Shown here piece by piece: positions 34,164 to 46,323 of a stretch of 64,000 bases of DNA. Source of the stretch: Gigaspora rosea (lineage: Eukaryota > Glomeromycota > Glomeromycetes > Diversisporales > Gigasporaceae); the NCBI GenBank assembly GCA_003550325.1, contig QKWP01000001.1:427489-491488 (forward strand), in the 5' to 3' direction. Both the position numbers and the translations under genes were made by a program. The stretch's first letter is position 1. The number at the start of each line of letters is the position of its first letter. The notes below the pieces were generated by a model. It saw only the letters and a program-made list of their open reading frames with translations, had not been told where the DNA came from and did no database searches.

Positions 34164-37100
34164 TGATAATGCTGCCTGAAACTTTATAGTTTCGGGTAAC
34201 CAAAACCGAAACTAGTATTACCAGTTTCAGGCATTACCCTTTTAGCCAAAACTTGCCAAAACTTAACTGAAATTCTGAATCTCTGAAATTATACTAAAAT
34301 TCTGAAACTGGATTAACCAATAAAATCGAGACATTGTTTTATTCATAACAATTATTTCCCCAATACAATCTCTATATAGCAAAAATCTTCTCTAACATAA
34401 CACATTTTTAACAACCATTTTCTTAACAAACCCTTCTCTAAACAACTACCTATTTGATATTTATTTATCATTCTTATTAACAACTACTCTATTCCCTATA
34501 CAACCACTTACTAATAACCATTATTCAAAAATCATTTCCCTGACAATTACTACCTCTCCGACTTCCCAATAATAACCCTTACCCGACAACAACCTTCTCT
34601 TCTTCAACACTATCCATATAACCTTTCCTCAACACACTATTCTCTTTCTAACACTACCCTTCCCAACATGACCCTTCTCTGACTACTCGATACCCTTTCC
34701 AAAAAATGTAGAATTAGAAAATAAACCAAATTCCATTTTAATTTAATTTTTTTAAAAAAAAAATAAATAAATAAAACCGTTTAAATTTAAAAATAAAAAG
34801 TAAAATTTTTTTAACGTTAGAAGATCGAAAAGCATTGCACATTTGTAATATACTATTCTGGCTAGTAGTGCCAGATATTATATAAAGCTTCGTTGCTAGT
34901 GTCTAAATAATAATAGCAAAAATATACAAAAAACTAATGTTTAAATCAATCTTGGTGCACTAATTAAAAATAACAGGAATGAAAATTTACATATAGTAAG
35001 AATTAATATAACCCTATAACTACCATCGTTAAGGCTTTTAATCTTAACCCCAAATTTTTGTCACACACACTTAGTTAGCTGCGCAATGTAATCACGCCAA
35101 AACCTGGAACATTATATAAGTACATCTTAAAATTAAAATTTTCCGAAATAGAATATATTATTTACATTATTTTTAAAGATAAATGTAGGACATTAAGTAC
35201 TATTTATATGTCTAATAGACTCGATTAAGCTAAGTAATTTATTTGTTATAAAGAAAAAGTAAAATAATTCCATTACTGGATGTATCTGGCTTTGAATTTA
35301 ATGCACTCGCAACCTGAGCCCCTTAGTCAGATGCTTTTTTAAGTGTCATGTAGGCATGTGCATTTCTTCTATTACGCCCAGTGTTGGCCCCTGGACTGGA
35401 CTGGTCCAGTGGACCACTACTGGACTGGACCTAAAATAATAAATATATATACAAATAAAAATAAATTATATTTATAAAATTTTATAACTATATTTATATA
35501 TTGTATAAAATTCATCTAACTATACAAATATATTAACTTGTATTTGTTACTTAAATAGATTCAAATAATCTGTTTGTATGTAACATACAACTACTTAGAT
35601 CACTTACTATAATCCTGCAAAGAGATTAATGAGTAGTTACTGTGATTCATTAAAAACAATTTATTAATATTATAAGTAGTTTTTCAGTCAATTAAATTCA
35701 TTATCATATTTTACACTATGAATTTTTAGTAAAATTGCCATAAGGATTACTATATGTTTCCAAAAATAAGCTACCCTTTTTTGGATAATTTTGGACAAAA
35801 AGCTGTGTAGCTTATTTTCAAATATAATCAATTTTTGGTCAATCACCAATAGTTGTTACATAGTAAAGTCTAAATTTTACTATGTAAATCGATTATTAGT
35901 GCTTAAATAACATGTTTGGGAAATTAAACTATACATAATCTGAAAGTTTCATCAAAAATAGAAGTACTTTTTATTATTTGACTTTTAATTTCTATGTTCA
36001 ACGAATATATTTTGTTAATAATATTTTAATTTCTCATTGAATATAACAATTAAAATCTAATTAATAAAAAGTTTTTTATTTGTTGTAAATTTTAGGATAT
36101 ACATATTTTGACCTCCTGAATAAGTTTATCTAAGCAACTTCAATCAATTTATTTAGTAAAGTTTGGACTTTACTATGTAGAAACTTTAATCAATTATGAG
36201 TAGCTTATTCTCAGGTTTCTGGTAGTAAATTCTCTAGAATAAGGTAAAAATAGAAGGCTTTTGTAAATCTAAACTATTAAATTTTGAATTTTTAGAATCT
36301 TAGTAATACATAACTATTTAGCAATCAGCATATACATATGTATGTATATACAAATTATATAAAACCTATGGTCAATAAAAAAATTTTTTAAAAAATCACA
36401 TAAAAACTGAACTGGACTGGAACTGGAACTAGTTTCAATGAAACAGTCCAGTCCAGTCCAGTTTTTAAAACTGGACTTAGGACCGTACCCAACACTGATT
36501 ACGCCAATACAAAAAACCTTAAAGGTATTAGCTTAAATTTCGAGAATTTTAGACATTCATTATACCGAATTTCACGAGTCATGAAGCTACATCCTTAAAG
36601 CATTGAAGAAGAAAATATGTAAAGCAAGGCAATAAAATCGATTTGAATATAATGAAAAAAAAGCATGAGCAATAAAAGAATTATCTTTATAAATATCAAT
36701 GAAAAAAATTAATGCAAAATATCAATGTGATTATTAATAATTATTATCATTCTCATTGATAAAATGCGCAATTTTATTGTTACTAATAAATTATACAATA
36801 CGTAATTATTATCAGTAGTTTATTACGTTGCTAGTCATTTCACGATCGTGAAAATCAAAAAATAACATGTGAAATCATACGCCCAATCAAAAGCATGATT
36901 GTGTTGACAATGGCACTCCATTATGCAAAGCATGACTATGTTCTTAGTATTTAAAAATTGGATTTCCTTTTTGGTTTTAATACCCATGCAATTAAGTAAA
37001 ATGGAGAAATTTTTTATGTTGACTTACATACGTAAGTTAACAGATCGAAAGATGAAGCCAAATTAGTTTTAAATTCGAATTAGGGTACCAGATAAGTAGA

Positions 37101-37896
37101 CATGAATTAGTTGCTTAATTAGAATCACGTACTAAATTTTGATTTTTCAATTTTAAAAATTACTTTTTTTTTTTAATGACAAAGTTTTTATTTTTATTAT
37201 TTTGATTTTATTTAAATGATGCTTTTTTTATAATTTTTTTTTATAAATATTTAAATAAGCCGGAAATAATTATTAGTTAAGAGTAAATAATATTCAAGAA
37301 ATCATTGTGTTGGGAATATAATAGAAGGCTGTTGGAAGAGTGTTGTCAGGAACTGTTTGTGTTAGTAGTGGTGGGTGGTGTAGGGAAGGAGTGGTTTTTG
37401 GTAAGGATGGTTGCTGGGAATGTGGTAATTGGCATGAAAATGATGATTGATGTTGAAGAATGAGCAATTGTTAGAGATGTAGTAATTATCGAGATGTATT
37501 TGTTAGTGAAGTGGTGGGTGGTTGCTGGGGATGTAGTAATTATATAATTTTCAGGTAAATAGTTGTCGGGTCAATAGCTTTTTCAGGAAGGATTGTTAGG
37601 GAAACGGTTGTTTGAGAAGGGATTTAGAAAAATGGTGATTGCCAGGGTGTCTAAAAAGTGATTGTTATAGAATTGGTTGTATGAAAAGTGCATTGCACTA
37701 GTTTGGTTTTGCTAAGTTAAGCATAAGACTAATTTGTCTTATGCATTATATATAAACTAAGTTTCAGAATTTTGGCATAGTTTCGAAATTTCGGCATAGT
37801 TTCAGAATTTCAACATAGTTTCGGATTAGTTTTGGATTAGTTTCAGGAGTTTCAGTTTCAGTCATCAGCTCAAAATAGTTTCGGGCAGCATCATTA
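34164..37896. mobile_element. hAT-type element C (GTTTCGG motif), contains element D
   Basis: The ends read TGATAATGCTGCC and, reversed, TAATGATGCTGCC. CATCTGAG (34156-34163) and TATCTGAG (37897-37904) form an 8-bp duplication with one change. GAAACT/AGTTTCGG motifs crowd both ends in opposite orientation. A second inverted pair, C-rich at 34380-34700 and G-rich at 37290-37690 (GGTGGTTGCTGGGGATG), extends the foldback. Without element D it is about 2.6 kb. No transposase ORF. Excision rejoins the host frame as SLSSEIIERPHTW. Confidence 0.8.
35379..36497. mobile_element. hAT-type element D (GGACTG motif), nested in C
   Basis: The ends are CAGTGTTGG and CCAACACTG. ATTACGCC is duplicated exactly at 35371-35378 and 36498-36505. 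Subterminal CTGGACTGGAC on the left and GTCCAGTCCAG on the right. No ORF; A/T-rich interior. Confidence 0.92.
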
Positions 37897-38560
37897 TATC
37901 TGAGATAATTGAAAGACCTCACACATGGCCTACTACTAATGACATACAAGAATGTATCCGAATAGTATTTAATGAAGCTATATTATCAGCAAAGTATATT
38001 CATATCTATAGCCATGAAGAAGAGTTTTCAATTCCAGAATTTACTAAACATATGGAAACAATAGTAGATAATACGGATAGGGAAGATGAAGAAGATAGAT
38101 ATAATTAATTAATATGATTATTATATAGAATTATTTGATACTTTTGATAATAAAACTGGTTAAGTTATTCAATTACTGTTGGTAATGCAGCTTTAGAAGT
38201 AACACGCATATTATCAAATTTAAAAGAGAATAACAATCAATTACACGAAGATGAAGTTTTACTAGTAAATAAAAATGAAATTTTAGATGAAAATGAAATT
38301 TTAGATAAAAATACAATTTTAGATAATGAAATCTAGATAATGAAATATTAAATGATGATAAAGAAATAATGCAAAAATTACAATTAATTAAAAAATTTTC
38401 TGAAATTCAATATATTGTTCAGAATTTGCCTATTCTTGTGCCTTTTTGTTTATTTCAACAATTTGTTCAAATAATACTTTAAATTTTGTAACTCTTTTAC
38501 AAATTTGCCAAAGCCATAATGCATTTTAATATAATCAAAATTCTAATTTTAGTAATTTAT

Positions 38561-39731
38561 TTTTTTTTTATTTTTATTTTTTTTTTAAAGTGCCCGTCTT
38601 GGGACTTAGGAATTTTATTCAAGATATTAGGACTGTCGGTATCCTCTAGGAGAAATACCAGCATTTGTTACATAGATGAAGATATATCTAGCCACATGTA
38701 CACTTTTGGTGTCTAATTTAAGTGGTCCACTCAAGGGTTCCACACTAGCTGCCATACCTGCAACCCAACTACGGGAATTGCCTATTTAAACCCTCTGATC
38801 CTAGACAAGGATACATTTAGCCACATGTACACTTTTGGTGTCTAATTTAAGTAATCTGCCCAAGGGTTCTACACTAGCTGCTATACCTGCAACCCAACTA
38901 CGGGAATTGCCTATTTAAACCCTCTGATTCATGTTCTGCCTGCCAACCCATCTTGTATCACCGGAACAGGCCTGTTACTAAGTCAGTCAGCAAGTTCTGG
39001 ATATTTATCCATTGCCTTAGGACCTAGCCGGGTATTCCCAGTCCTGTTATCCTCGACGAGAGACTTGGTAGAGCAGTACCTGTCCCATATCAGGTATTTA
39101 CCTACACTTTAGTACTTATCGCTATGACCGAGGCCAGCACTTGCAAGACAGGGTTACCCCTGTTCTTTTACCAATACCTACTTCTGCCCTTGTAAAGTTC
39201 GCTCCAACCCCGGTACCCACCATCATTTTCCTACCGGTCCTTCACCGGTTTTCCCAGACTTCCAATCCAGTTGGTCCGGAAGGGTTGATCTACTTGGCAT
39301 TAGGTGCTATCATGGTTTTTCCCCCCCTGGTACCTACTTCTATAACATAGGTCCTTTTCTTCTGGTACCCGATCCAGCAGCCAGGTTGGTAGACCTTATC
39401 CCTGAGGTCGACGTCCGGTACTTCGACTCCAGTCCAATATTCTGGTTTTGGTAGCACCGTCAAAGATCTTTGCTACCTTCTTACTCGGGTTTTGCCAAAT
39501 GGGTTTCTGTTTCCCCGATTCCTTGAATTTGTCTGTGTTACGAGATACAACTTCACCTGAAAGCTCTCATTTGAGAAAGTAACCAAGGACTACAGGTAAT
39601 GTACCCAACCGATCGACAGGAAACAGTTACCGGAACACAGGTCTATTTTTTCAATGCGTTGTCAGTGGAATTTGAGCTCTAGACCTGCCACTTGGGGTGC
39701 CAACTTACCAACTTCTCTAAGTCGCCACACC
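38561..39731 (-). mobile_element. Poly(A) retroposon with tRNA-like boxes
   Basis: CTAATTTTAGTAATTTAT (18 bp) flanks it at 38543-38560 and 39732-39749, and a T-rich run at the left end is a poly(A) tail read on the minus strand. It is therefore a LINE-mobilised insertion on the minus strand. Its 5' end (39731 downwards) starts GGTGTGGCGACTTAGAG; TGGCGACTTAGAGAAGTTGG resembles a tRNA A box, and GCTCAAATTCC about 50 bases on resembles a B box. The body is GC-richer than its surroundings, 1.17 kb long, with an internal duplication (38669-38936). No ORF of note, so SINE-like although long. Confidence 0.75.
38669..38936 (-). repeat. Internal tandem duplication in the retroposon
   Basis: Two copies of about 130 bp, each with TAGCCACATGTACACTTTTG, CTGCAACCCAACTACGGGAA and CCTATTTAAACCCTCTGAT, differing at a few positions. 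Confidence 0.85.
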
Positions 39732-40689
39732 CTAATTTTAGTAATTTATATCAAACTACAATAGATAACAATAATACTAAAATTAGTGAAAAAATTGTTA
39801 ATAAACTTATTACTGCAATCACTGCAGATAATATTGAAAACAATAAAAAAAAAAAAGTGATGAGATCATTAGGAAAGAAGAAAAAGATTAGAAACGTTGT
39901 CTAAAATACAACTAGGTAAATGTTTTTAATTTTATTTATAATTATAGAATTATATAATATATTAAGATCTAGTTTTTAAATTTTTAGTAAACAATTTTGG
40001 TTCAGCAAATATTTCTGTTCTTAATCCTTTATGTAAAGATGAATTTTTAATAGTTTATTCGAATAGAATTTATGTTTAGAAAAGTTATTTCAATGTATAA
40101 AAATGTGGACAGCGACATGCGTGGGTTAATAAACCAGTCGGTTTTTTAAACAATTTGTTATATATTTCTATTAATATTTATATACAAATTGCAAATCGTG
40201 TTTTTTCATGTAAAAATCTAGTAGGAGGAAAAAATGCAATTCATATTACTCTACAAGAAGTAGTTTATTTTTTGGGTATACGTTCATATACTGATTTAGA
40301 ACCATGTAACAATTTAATTTTAGTAGATAATGATACGATTTCAATTTATAATTTTTTTAATTTGGCCTCTTCACATGAATTGTTTTTTTAAAAGTTTTTA
40401 AATAAATAGTTTTAAATAAATAAGTTTATATAATAAATAGTGATATGCTAAATTGATATCATTGCTCTATATAGTTTGGCAAACAAATAAGAATAACAGA
40501 ATTCAAGACTTAATCTATATAAAATTACAAATTTATATAATTCTTATTTTAATTACATAACAGATAAGGTATCCGACCAAACAATGATTCGCATTATTAT
40601 CAACTTATTAAGGTGTTCGTAAAACTGATTTGCTTAATTAGAAAAAACCTAATTTGCAAAAATTATAATTAAAATTTTTATGGTGGGGA

Positions 40690-40997
40690 CCTATAATAAA
40701 GATTTCCCGGTCCTTCTATAACATCATGTGATGAGCTGCTGTTTTTGTCAAACAAGCGAGGAGAAATGTCAGTTGCACTGATTTTAGCAGTAATTAAACG
40801 AATAACACAGTATGCAAAATCAACGGGGCAGTTTACAGCTCATAGTTTGAGGATAAGTAGAGCTACAGTAGCAATGAAGGGAGGGATGTCATTAACGCAA
40901 ATTAGAATGATTGGAGAGTGGGATTCGAAGGCAGTTATGTTGTATTTAAAGGTAATAGAATAGCGAAGGAAAGGGCCTCAATGAGGATGAGTTTTTG
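40690..40997 (+). pseudogene. Tyrosine recombinase C-terminal fragment
   Basis: A frame through DELLFLSNKRGEM, then FTAHSLRISRATVAMKGG, SLTQIRMIGEWDSKAVMLYLK. HSLR is the box II HxxR, the Trp of GEW stands at the usual H/W position, and YLK holds the tyrosine that would attack DNA. After a frameshift, RIAKERASMRMSF ends the protein at about 40997. It belongs to a Crypton- or DIRS-type recombinase; only the catalytic C-terminus remains. The next element begins at 41031. Confidence 0.7.
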
Positions 40998-41030
40998 AAA
41001 GTTGTATTTGTTGAAGTAGTTTATGCACGT

Positions 41031-42713
41031 TGGACCACACTAGGGCGTAGGTGAGATTTTCTAGATTACATGACAATCTGATCTCTTATCCAGGTCAGGA
41101 TCACATAATTATGTGATCACTTATTTGCACGGTAATACAAACTCCTGGAGAGAAAATAGCCAATCTGGGTTAACTATTCTGGATCCGCCCACCAAAAACT
41201 AATCTTAAATCGATCTTGGTGCATTAATTAAAATCGGTTTTATTTTTTTTATTTTTTTTATTTTTTTTTAATTTTTTTTTAATTTTTTTTAAATTTTTTT
41301 TTATTTTTTTAACCATTAACCCATTAATTTTTTTCAGTTTTTTTTTATTTTAATTTTTTTAAAATTTTTTATTTATTTTAATTTAAAAGTTTTTATTTTT
41401 TTTAATTATTTTAATTTTTTTTATTTAATTTTTTTTAAGTTTTTTAAATTTTTTCGGATTTTTTTTTTTAATTTAAATTTTTTTTTAATTCGTATATTTA
41501 TTAAATTATTATATTTTATTATTTATTTTTTATTTTTACTTATTTTTTTTATAATTATTTTTTTTTAATATTTTAATTTTTCTTTAATTATTTAATTTAT
41601 TTATTTATTATTTAATTTTTATACTGTATATGTCTTATTTTGTTTTTATCATTTTAATTATTTATTTTATTCGTTATAATTTAATTTTTTTATTTATTTA
41701 AATTAATTATTTAAATTATTTTTTTTATTTTTAGGAAAATAATTATCGGAACAAAATTGGGAGAATCAAAAACCAGGCACAACGAACAAAAACAGAAAAT
41801 TTCAGAATAGTGGATACATATCACAAAAGACCAAACACAGATCCACTAACAAAAAGACCCACAAAATGGAGACAATGAAAGTGAACGATCAAAGACTCAG
41901 CATACAAACAGCAAAACTTATCCACACAAGTGAATCATTTCATTGCAGACTAAAATAAACAAATATGAGAGGACAGCCTAACCAAATAATACTAACTAAA
42001 TTTCCCTAACATACCAATGAACTTACTTTAACATACCCTAACCTACTAACAAACTTACCCTAACCCTACCAACTAACTTATCCTAATCCTAACAACCAAT
42101 TCACTCTAACTCTACAAGAAACATGCGATACCTCTAATAATGATGAAATGGCTACAAATGCAACACGAATAATGGCAGCACCCATTTATAACGATACACA
42201 AAGACGACTACAGAAAGAAGTAGAAAAATTAAATATATAACAAATAAAAAATACTAGCAATACCAGAAGCAAATCAAGCAACAAAATCTACCCCAAAGGC
42301 AATACAAATACACGTCACCTTCCATAATTGTAGCACCAAAATGGACAGCACGAAACTGAAACCAACAATTACAGAAAGAAAAGGTGAAAGGTAGAAATGC
42401 GACAACAAAAAAAACACCAGCAAAGGCAACTTACTTATAATGACGACACGGCACCTATGACGACTCCATTAACGACAACTCTTTTGACGACAGCTCTATT
42501 GATGACGACAACTCCATTAACGACAACTCCAACTACGGCGAAGGTAAATCATTAAATCATTAACCTAAAAAAATTAGAAAAAAAATAAAAATAAAAAAAA
42601 GATACACATGTACGATCATTACTAATATAGCAATGATGTGATGATCATTCAGATTAGGATCAGAGGGTCGGCATCCATGTGACTCAGAAAATCTCACCTA
42701 CACCCTGTCAAAA
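41031..42713. mobile_element. MULE-like element with 10-bp target duplication
   Basis: TTATGCACGT flanks it (41021-41030 and 42714-42723). The ends share GTAGGTGAGATTTTCT in inverted orientation, 10-14 bases from each border, within longer imperfect terminal repeats (left AGGGCGTAGG, right reversed AGGGTGTAGG). Both subterminal zones contain TGATC motifs. A 9-10 bp duplication points to Mutator-like mobility. The interior contains a nearly pure T/A tract and an A-rich part; no transposase. Confidence 0.65.
41230..41735. repeat. T-rich low-complexity tract
   Basis: Five hundred bases made almost only of T runs broken by A or AA, followed at 41740-42420 by an A-rich strand-asymmetric region. 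Contains no gene. Confidence 0.9.
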
Positions 42714-42723
42714 TTATGCACGT

Positions 42724-44430
42724 GCATAGTTTCAGTAAATGAGAAAAAAGAGAATTTCGATTCTCTGAATGATCCCACATATGTATTTCATAGTTGTGGA
42801 GGTATGGGTTGAGTAACAAATGAGATGCACATAAACGAAGTCACGGGGCAGCTATTTGTCACGAGACTATGAACCAGGACCATGACATAGAGCAAAGAGG
42901 AGTATTGAGGAATTAGGTGAGTATGAGGTATTGTGTGGAAATTATTGATGTAGTTGAGTAAGTATGAGGTATTGGTAACAGAGTTTATGAAGCGTAGGAG
43001 TTGGGTAAGAGAGAGGTTTTGCATGGGAGATTATACGGTTGTGTTGAGTAAGGATGAGGTCATAGAAAATAGTTATTTAAGAAAAAGGAGTAGGAATTGG
43101 TTCTCCATCTTTTGGTTTTGCTTCTAAGCTTGACACAAGTCTAGCTTTGTCGTTAGTACCCACCCCACACCACGGAGAACAGGTTTTGGTAGTTTAGATT
43201 GATAAACAGAATAGTCGATAGCCCAGAGGGCTATCTCAGATAACGCATTGATCACCTGACCATACAGTTTGGACTTCAAAAAGAAGAGGTAGTTTAAGAC
43301 CAGTTTAGCGTTACTAGAGATAACTGAGGGACCACATGAGCAGCGAGGCAAGATCCCATATGTGTTGTAGAGGTATGGGTCGAGTGACAAATGATAAATG
43401 ATCTGACCCGCTTGTAAACAAAGTCACAAGGCGAAACCAGTTACCCAGGAAAGTTCATATTGATATAAAATGGAATTTTTGTAATTGAGCACAATTACAT
43501 GATTTACGTTAATTTTGATTGGTTGAATATCATGGATACTGTTTCAGTTTTAACTTTTTAAATTTATTGTAAATTCACTTACCATTACAGGACAAAATGT
43601 TTATAATTATGCAATCATCGTTATTGTACTAAAATAAGTTGAAATAAATATTATTTGTTATTTATTTTGATCATTTTGTATTGATTCTATATGCTAATCC
43701 GAATGGATCTGATGATTTAGATTGAATACAGATATCCATATCTGTTAATTTTAACCAGATAGCCGTAATATTTACGGATTAAGGATAAGGATTATCCAGA
43801 TTGGACTTGTTGAAAAAATCTCTACCAGGGTATTATTAGTCTAACCAGATCACCCAGGTAAATTATTATATATCTCAAGTAGCGATATAATACTAATTTC
43901 TAACTGGGTCCAATCCCTAGGATCATAATCCTAAATATCTTTCATGTGATTGTCAAATTGACCAGCAATCGATAATGAATATATTACACACCCTTTGGTA
44001 AATGTGAATGTAATGATTATTTATTACAGCTATTTGAAAATTAGTGGGTGATCATTGGTAATAACAGCATAGTTTTTTAATAATATAAAATTATATTATC
44101 GAAAAACTAAAATGTTATTGCCGAAAAATAATTAATTTTCAAATCATCAAAAGTATATGAATCTTATGCACAATTACATATAATTTATGTGAACAAAATT
44201 TAAAAATCTGTGCACTATCTGGCTTTGTTATTTAATTAAATTTATATGGATAAATCTGAATATATATACTGTACAATAAATATGTGCACAGTGTGCTCTA
44301 TGTGCACATCTGCATTTTACAAATGATTTTGGTGTACTATTTAGCCCCAAAGAATGTGAATTACGCGCACATCTCTAGCTAAAAATATGTGAAACTTTTT
44401 TAAAAACATGTGCACATGGATTTTATACAC
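42724..44430. other. Non-coding DNA with a diverged duplication
   Basis: The block at 42771-42860 (GATCCCACATATG, GGAGGTATGGGTTGAGT, AAGTCACGGGGC) recurs at 43350-43440 (GATCCCATATGTG, AGAGGTATGGGTCGAGT, AAGTCACAAGGC). Repeated GAGTAAGTATGAGGTATTG-type phrases lie between. The 88-codon minus frame at 43124-43390 has no recognisable features. ATCCAGAT-type motifs cluster at 43690-43800. Confidence 0.5.
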
Positions 44431-45279
44431 TGATGTAGCATACATTTATTGTTGGAAAAATGATAAACAGTCGACCCTCCATAAGTGCATCCTCTATAAG
44501 TGCACTTTCTTCCAATATGTACGCTTCACATGCACTTTCTTTCTATAAGTGCACATCATTTAATCCGTCTAATGTAATTACGTAACTTTATAAGTAGATT
44601 ACTTTCCATAAGTGCACACATTTTTTCCAATGTTATTTATGGAAGATTTACTGTATTGGGTTCAACATTCAATCTCATTTCAAAATAACGCACATCCAAA
44701 CAGTCGACCACAGAAGTGCATCCTCTTTAAGTGCACTTTCTTCCAATAAGTACACTTCACATGCACTTTCTTTATATAAGCGCACATCATTTAATCCGTC
44801 TAATGTCTATAAGTGCACTTTTTTCCAATAAGTACATTTCACATGCACTTTTTCTATAAGTGCACATAATTTAATCCGTCTAATGTAATTACGTAACTTA
44901 ATATCAGATATGTAGATTACTTTCCATAAGTGCACATTCCGAAAGACATTTTTTCCAATGTTATTTATGAAAGATTGACTGTATTGGGATCAAAATTCAA
45001 AACAACGCACATGAGCATTTATCCAAACAGCCGACCTTCCATAAGTGAATCTTCTATAAGTGCAATTTCTTCCAATAAGTACACTTCACATGCGCTTTCT
45101 TTCTATGAGTGCACATCATTTAATCCGTCTAATGTAATTGCGTAACATTATATGTAGATTACTTTCCATAATTGCACATTCCCGAAAGACACATCTCAAA
45201 GTAACACACATGAGCATTTATCTTCCTCCATAAGTGTATCCTCTATAGGTGCACTTTCTTCAATAAGTGTACTTCACAT

Positions 45280-45923
45280 TGGGGTGGTCGGTCAACTAAG
45301 TAAATCAAAACTATATGTAGTCTACTAATACTTAAACTTATCGAATTTTTTTGATCAGTGACACATATATATTACTATATAAAAATCGGGTTGCCTTTTT
45401 TTAGATGCACATGTTTCATTCTTCTTTTTTAGCAATAAATTTCAACGTCAATCGACTCTTTCCTATCTCAGTAACAAAGTTACAGAACCGTTTTTTAAAT
45501 TATATATAGAAAACGAATTTTTTTTCAACTTAATTTATCTATATTATTGTTGGATAATCTCGACAAATTTAAGCTGCTAATAAATTTTTTTTAAGTAGAT
45601 ATAAAATTTAGTTCTGTAACTTGTTTTGTAGAGGTCTTCTATCAGTCTATTCAAAAAATTTGAGCTTCATATTTTTAGTAGTAAAGTCCCTGAAGGGATG
45701 ATAAAATTGGAGGTCATTTGCCTTTTTTTCAAATGACCTAGATCATTTCAGATTAAAATTCATAATAAAATTGGGGTCATTTGAGGTCATTTGAAGGTCA
45801 TTTGAAGGTCATTTACCATCCCTGAAGTTCCTGCATCTAAATATTGTATTACAAAAAATTCGATAATAAATTTTATATGATACTACATATAGTCTTGATT
45901 TACTTAGTTGACCGATCACCCTA
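45280..45923. mobile_element. MULE-type MITE, 9-bp target duplication
   Basis: ACTTCACAT flanks it exactly (45271-45279 and 45924-45932). The inverted ends of about 40 bp begin T(A/G)GGGTG(A/G)TCGGTCAAC and include AACTAAGTAAATCAA. Long terminal repeats with a 9-bp duplication fit Mutator-like elements. It contains a smaller insertion (45696-45819). No ORF. Confidence 0.85.
45696..45819. mobile_element. Tiny hAT-type element E (AGGTCATTTG motif)
   Basis: CCCTGAAG is present on both sides (45688-45695 and 45820-45827). Short ends GGATGATAAAAT and, reversed, GATGGTAAAT. Three AGGTCATTTG-type repeats near the right end face one or two inverted copies near the left. 124 bp. Confidence 0.65.
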
Positions 45924-45977
45924 ACTTCACATGCACTTTCTTTCTATAAGTGCACATAATTTAATCCATCTAATTTA

Positions 45978-46323
45978 CAGGGTTGTGAATAGACAATATA
46001 CAAGCCAATAGACTCAATAGACAGTCTAATGGTCTAATGGTTAATGATGTCTAACCAACGCCATAGACAATAGACAAATAAAATATAATTAAAGTATCTG
46101 ATTGGTTAATTTCAGAAATTATGATATGGCTAATATAAGTATTAAATTAGACCGATGGACCAATAAGACAAGTTAATTTATGAATAGACATATTATCTAA
46201 TTAAATTTTTATTTAAATAGACATTGTCTATTCTCAACCAAATTGAATAGACATAAGACAATTAGACCATTAGGCAATTAGGCAATTAAATTTTTGATTA
46301 GACTATGTCTATTCACAACTCAG
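45978..46323. mobile_element. hAT-type element F (AATAGACA motif)
   Basis: The left end CAGGGTTGTGAATAGACA and the reversed right end CTGAGTTGTGAATAGACA are hAT-like. ATCTAATT/ATCTAATG flank it with two extra bases on the left. AATAGACA and TGTCTATT motifs recur through the interior in both orientations. Uninterrupted copies of the host repeat (for example 44570-44590) show the empty site. Confidence 0.75.

Larger units (their letters stand above)
31414..40391 (+). pseudogene. Intron-containing repeat-family gene, possibly transposase-derived
   Basis: Exon-like pieces in one orientation: 31414-31605 (QFTSFFNFQKFVDTKTVLYK), 31662-32021 (ISSPACFGGSKKPEVIAKKL; HLDKEFLAVYHMQCKRK), 32099-32450, 32638-32820, 33010-33530, 33840-34163, 37905-38108, 38190-38520, 39750-40390. 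Introns with GT-AG ends are visible at 32022-32098 and 32821-33009. SFGTDGTRSEFNAQ and IQNPKHAKKTARNQ recall the D...DPxHxxKxxRN pattern of DDE transposases of the P/Kolobok type, and HGTEALEQIF could be the Glu region. Several frameshifts and stops are present. Two large insertions split it (34164-37896 and 38561-39731); removing them restores reading across both junctions. The function is not known; the transposase idea is weak. Confidence 0.5.

Noticed and set aside
38561-39731. Functional tRNA gene at the retroposon start
   Set aside because: A and B box matches are present but no acceptor-stem partner for GGTGTGG was found.
43124-43390. 88-codon minus-strand ORF
   Set aside because: No domain, no neighbours and no start context of note; partly overlaps a diverged repeat.
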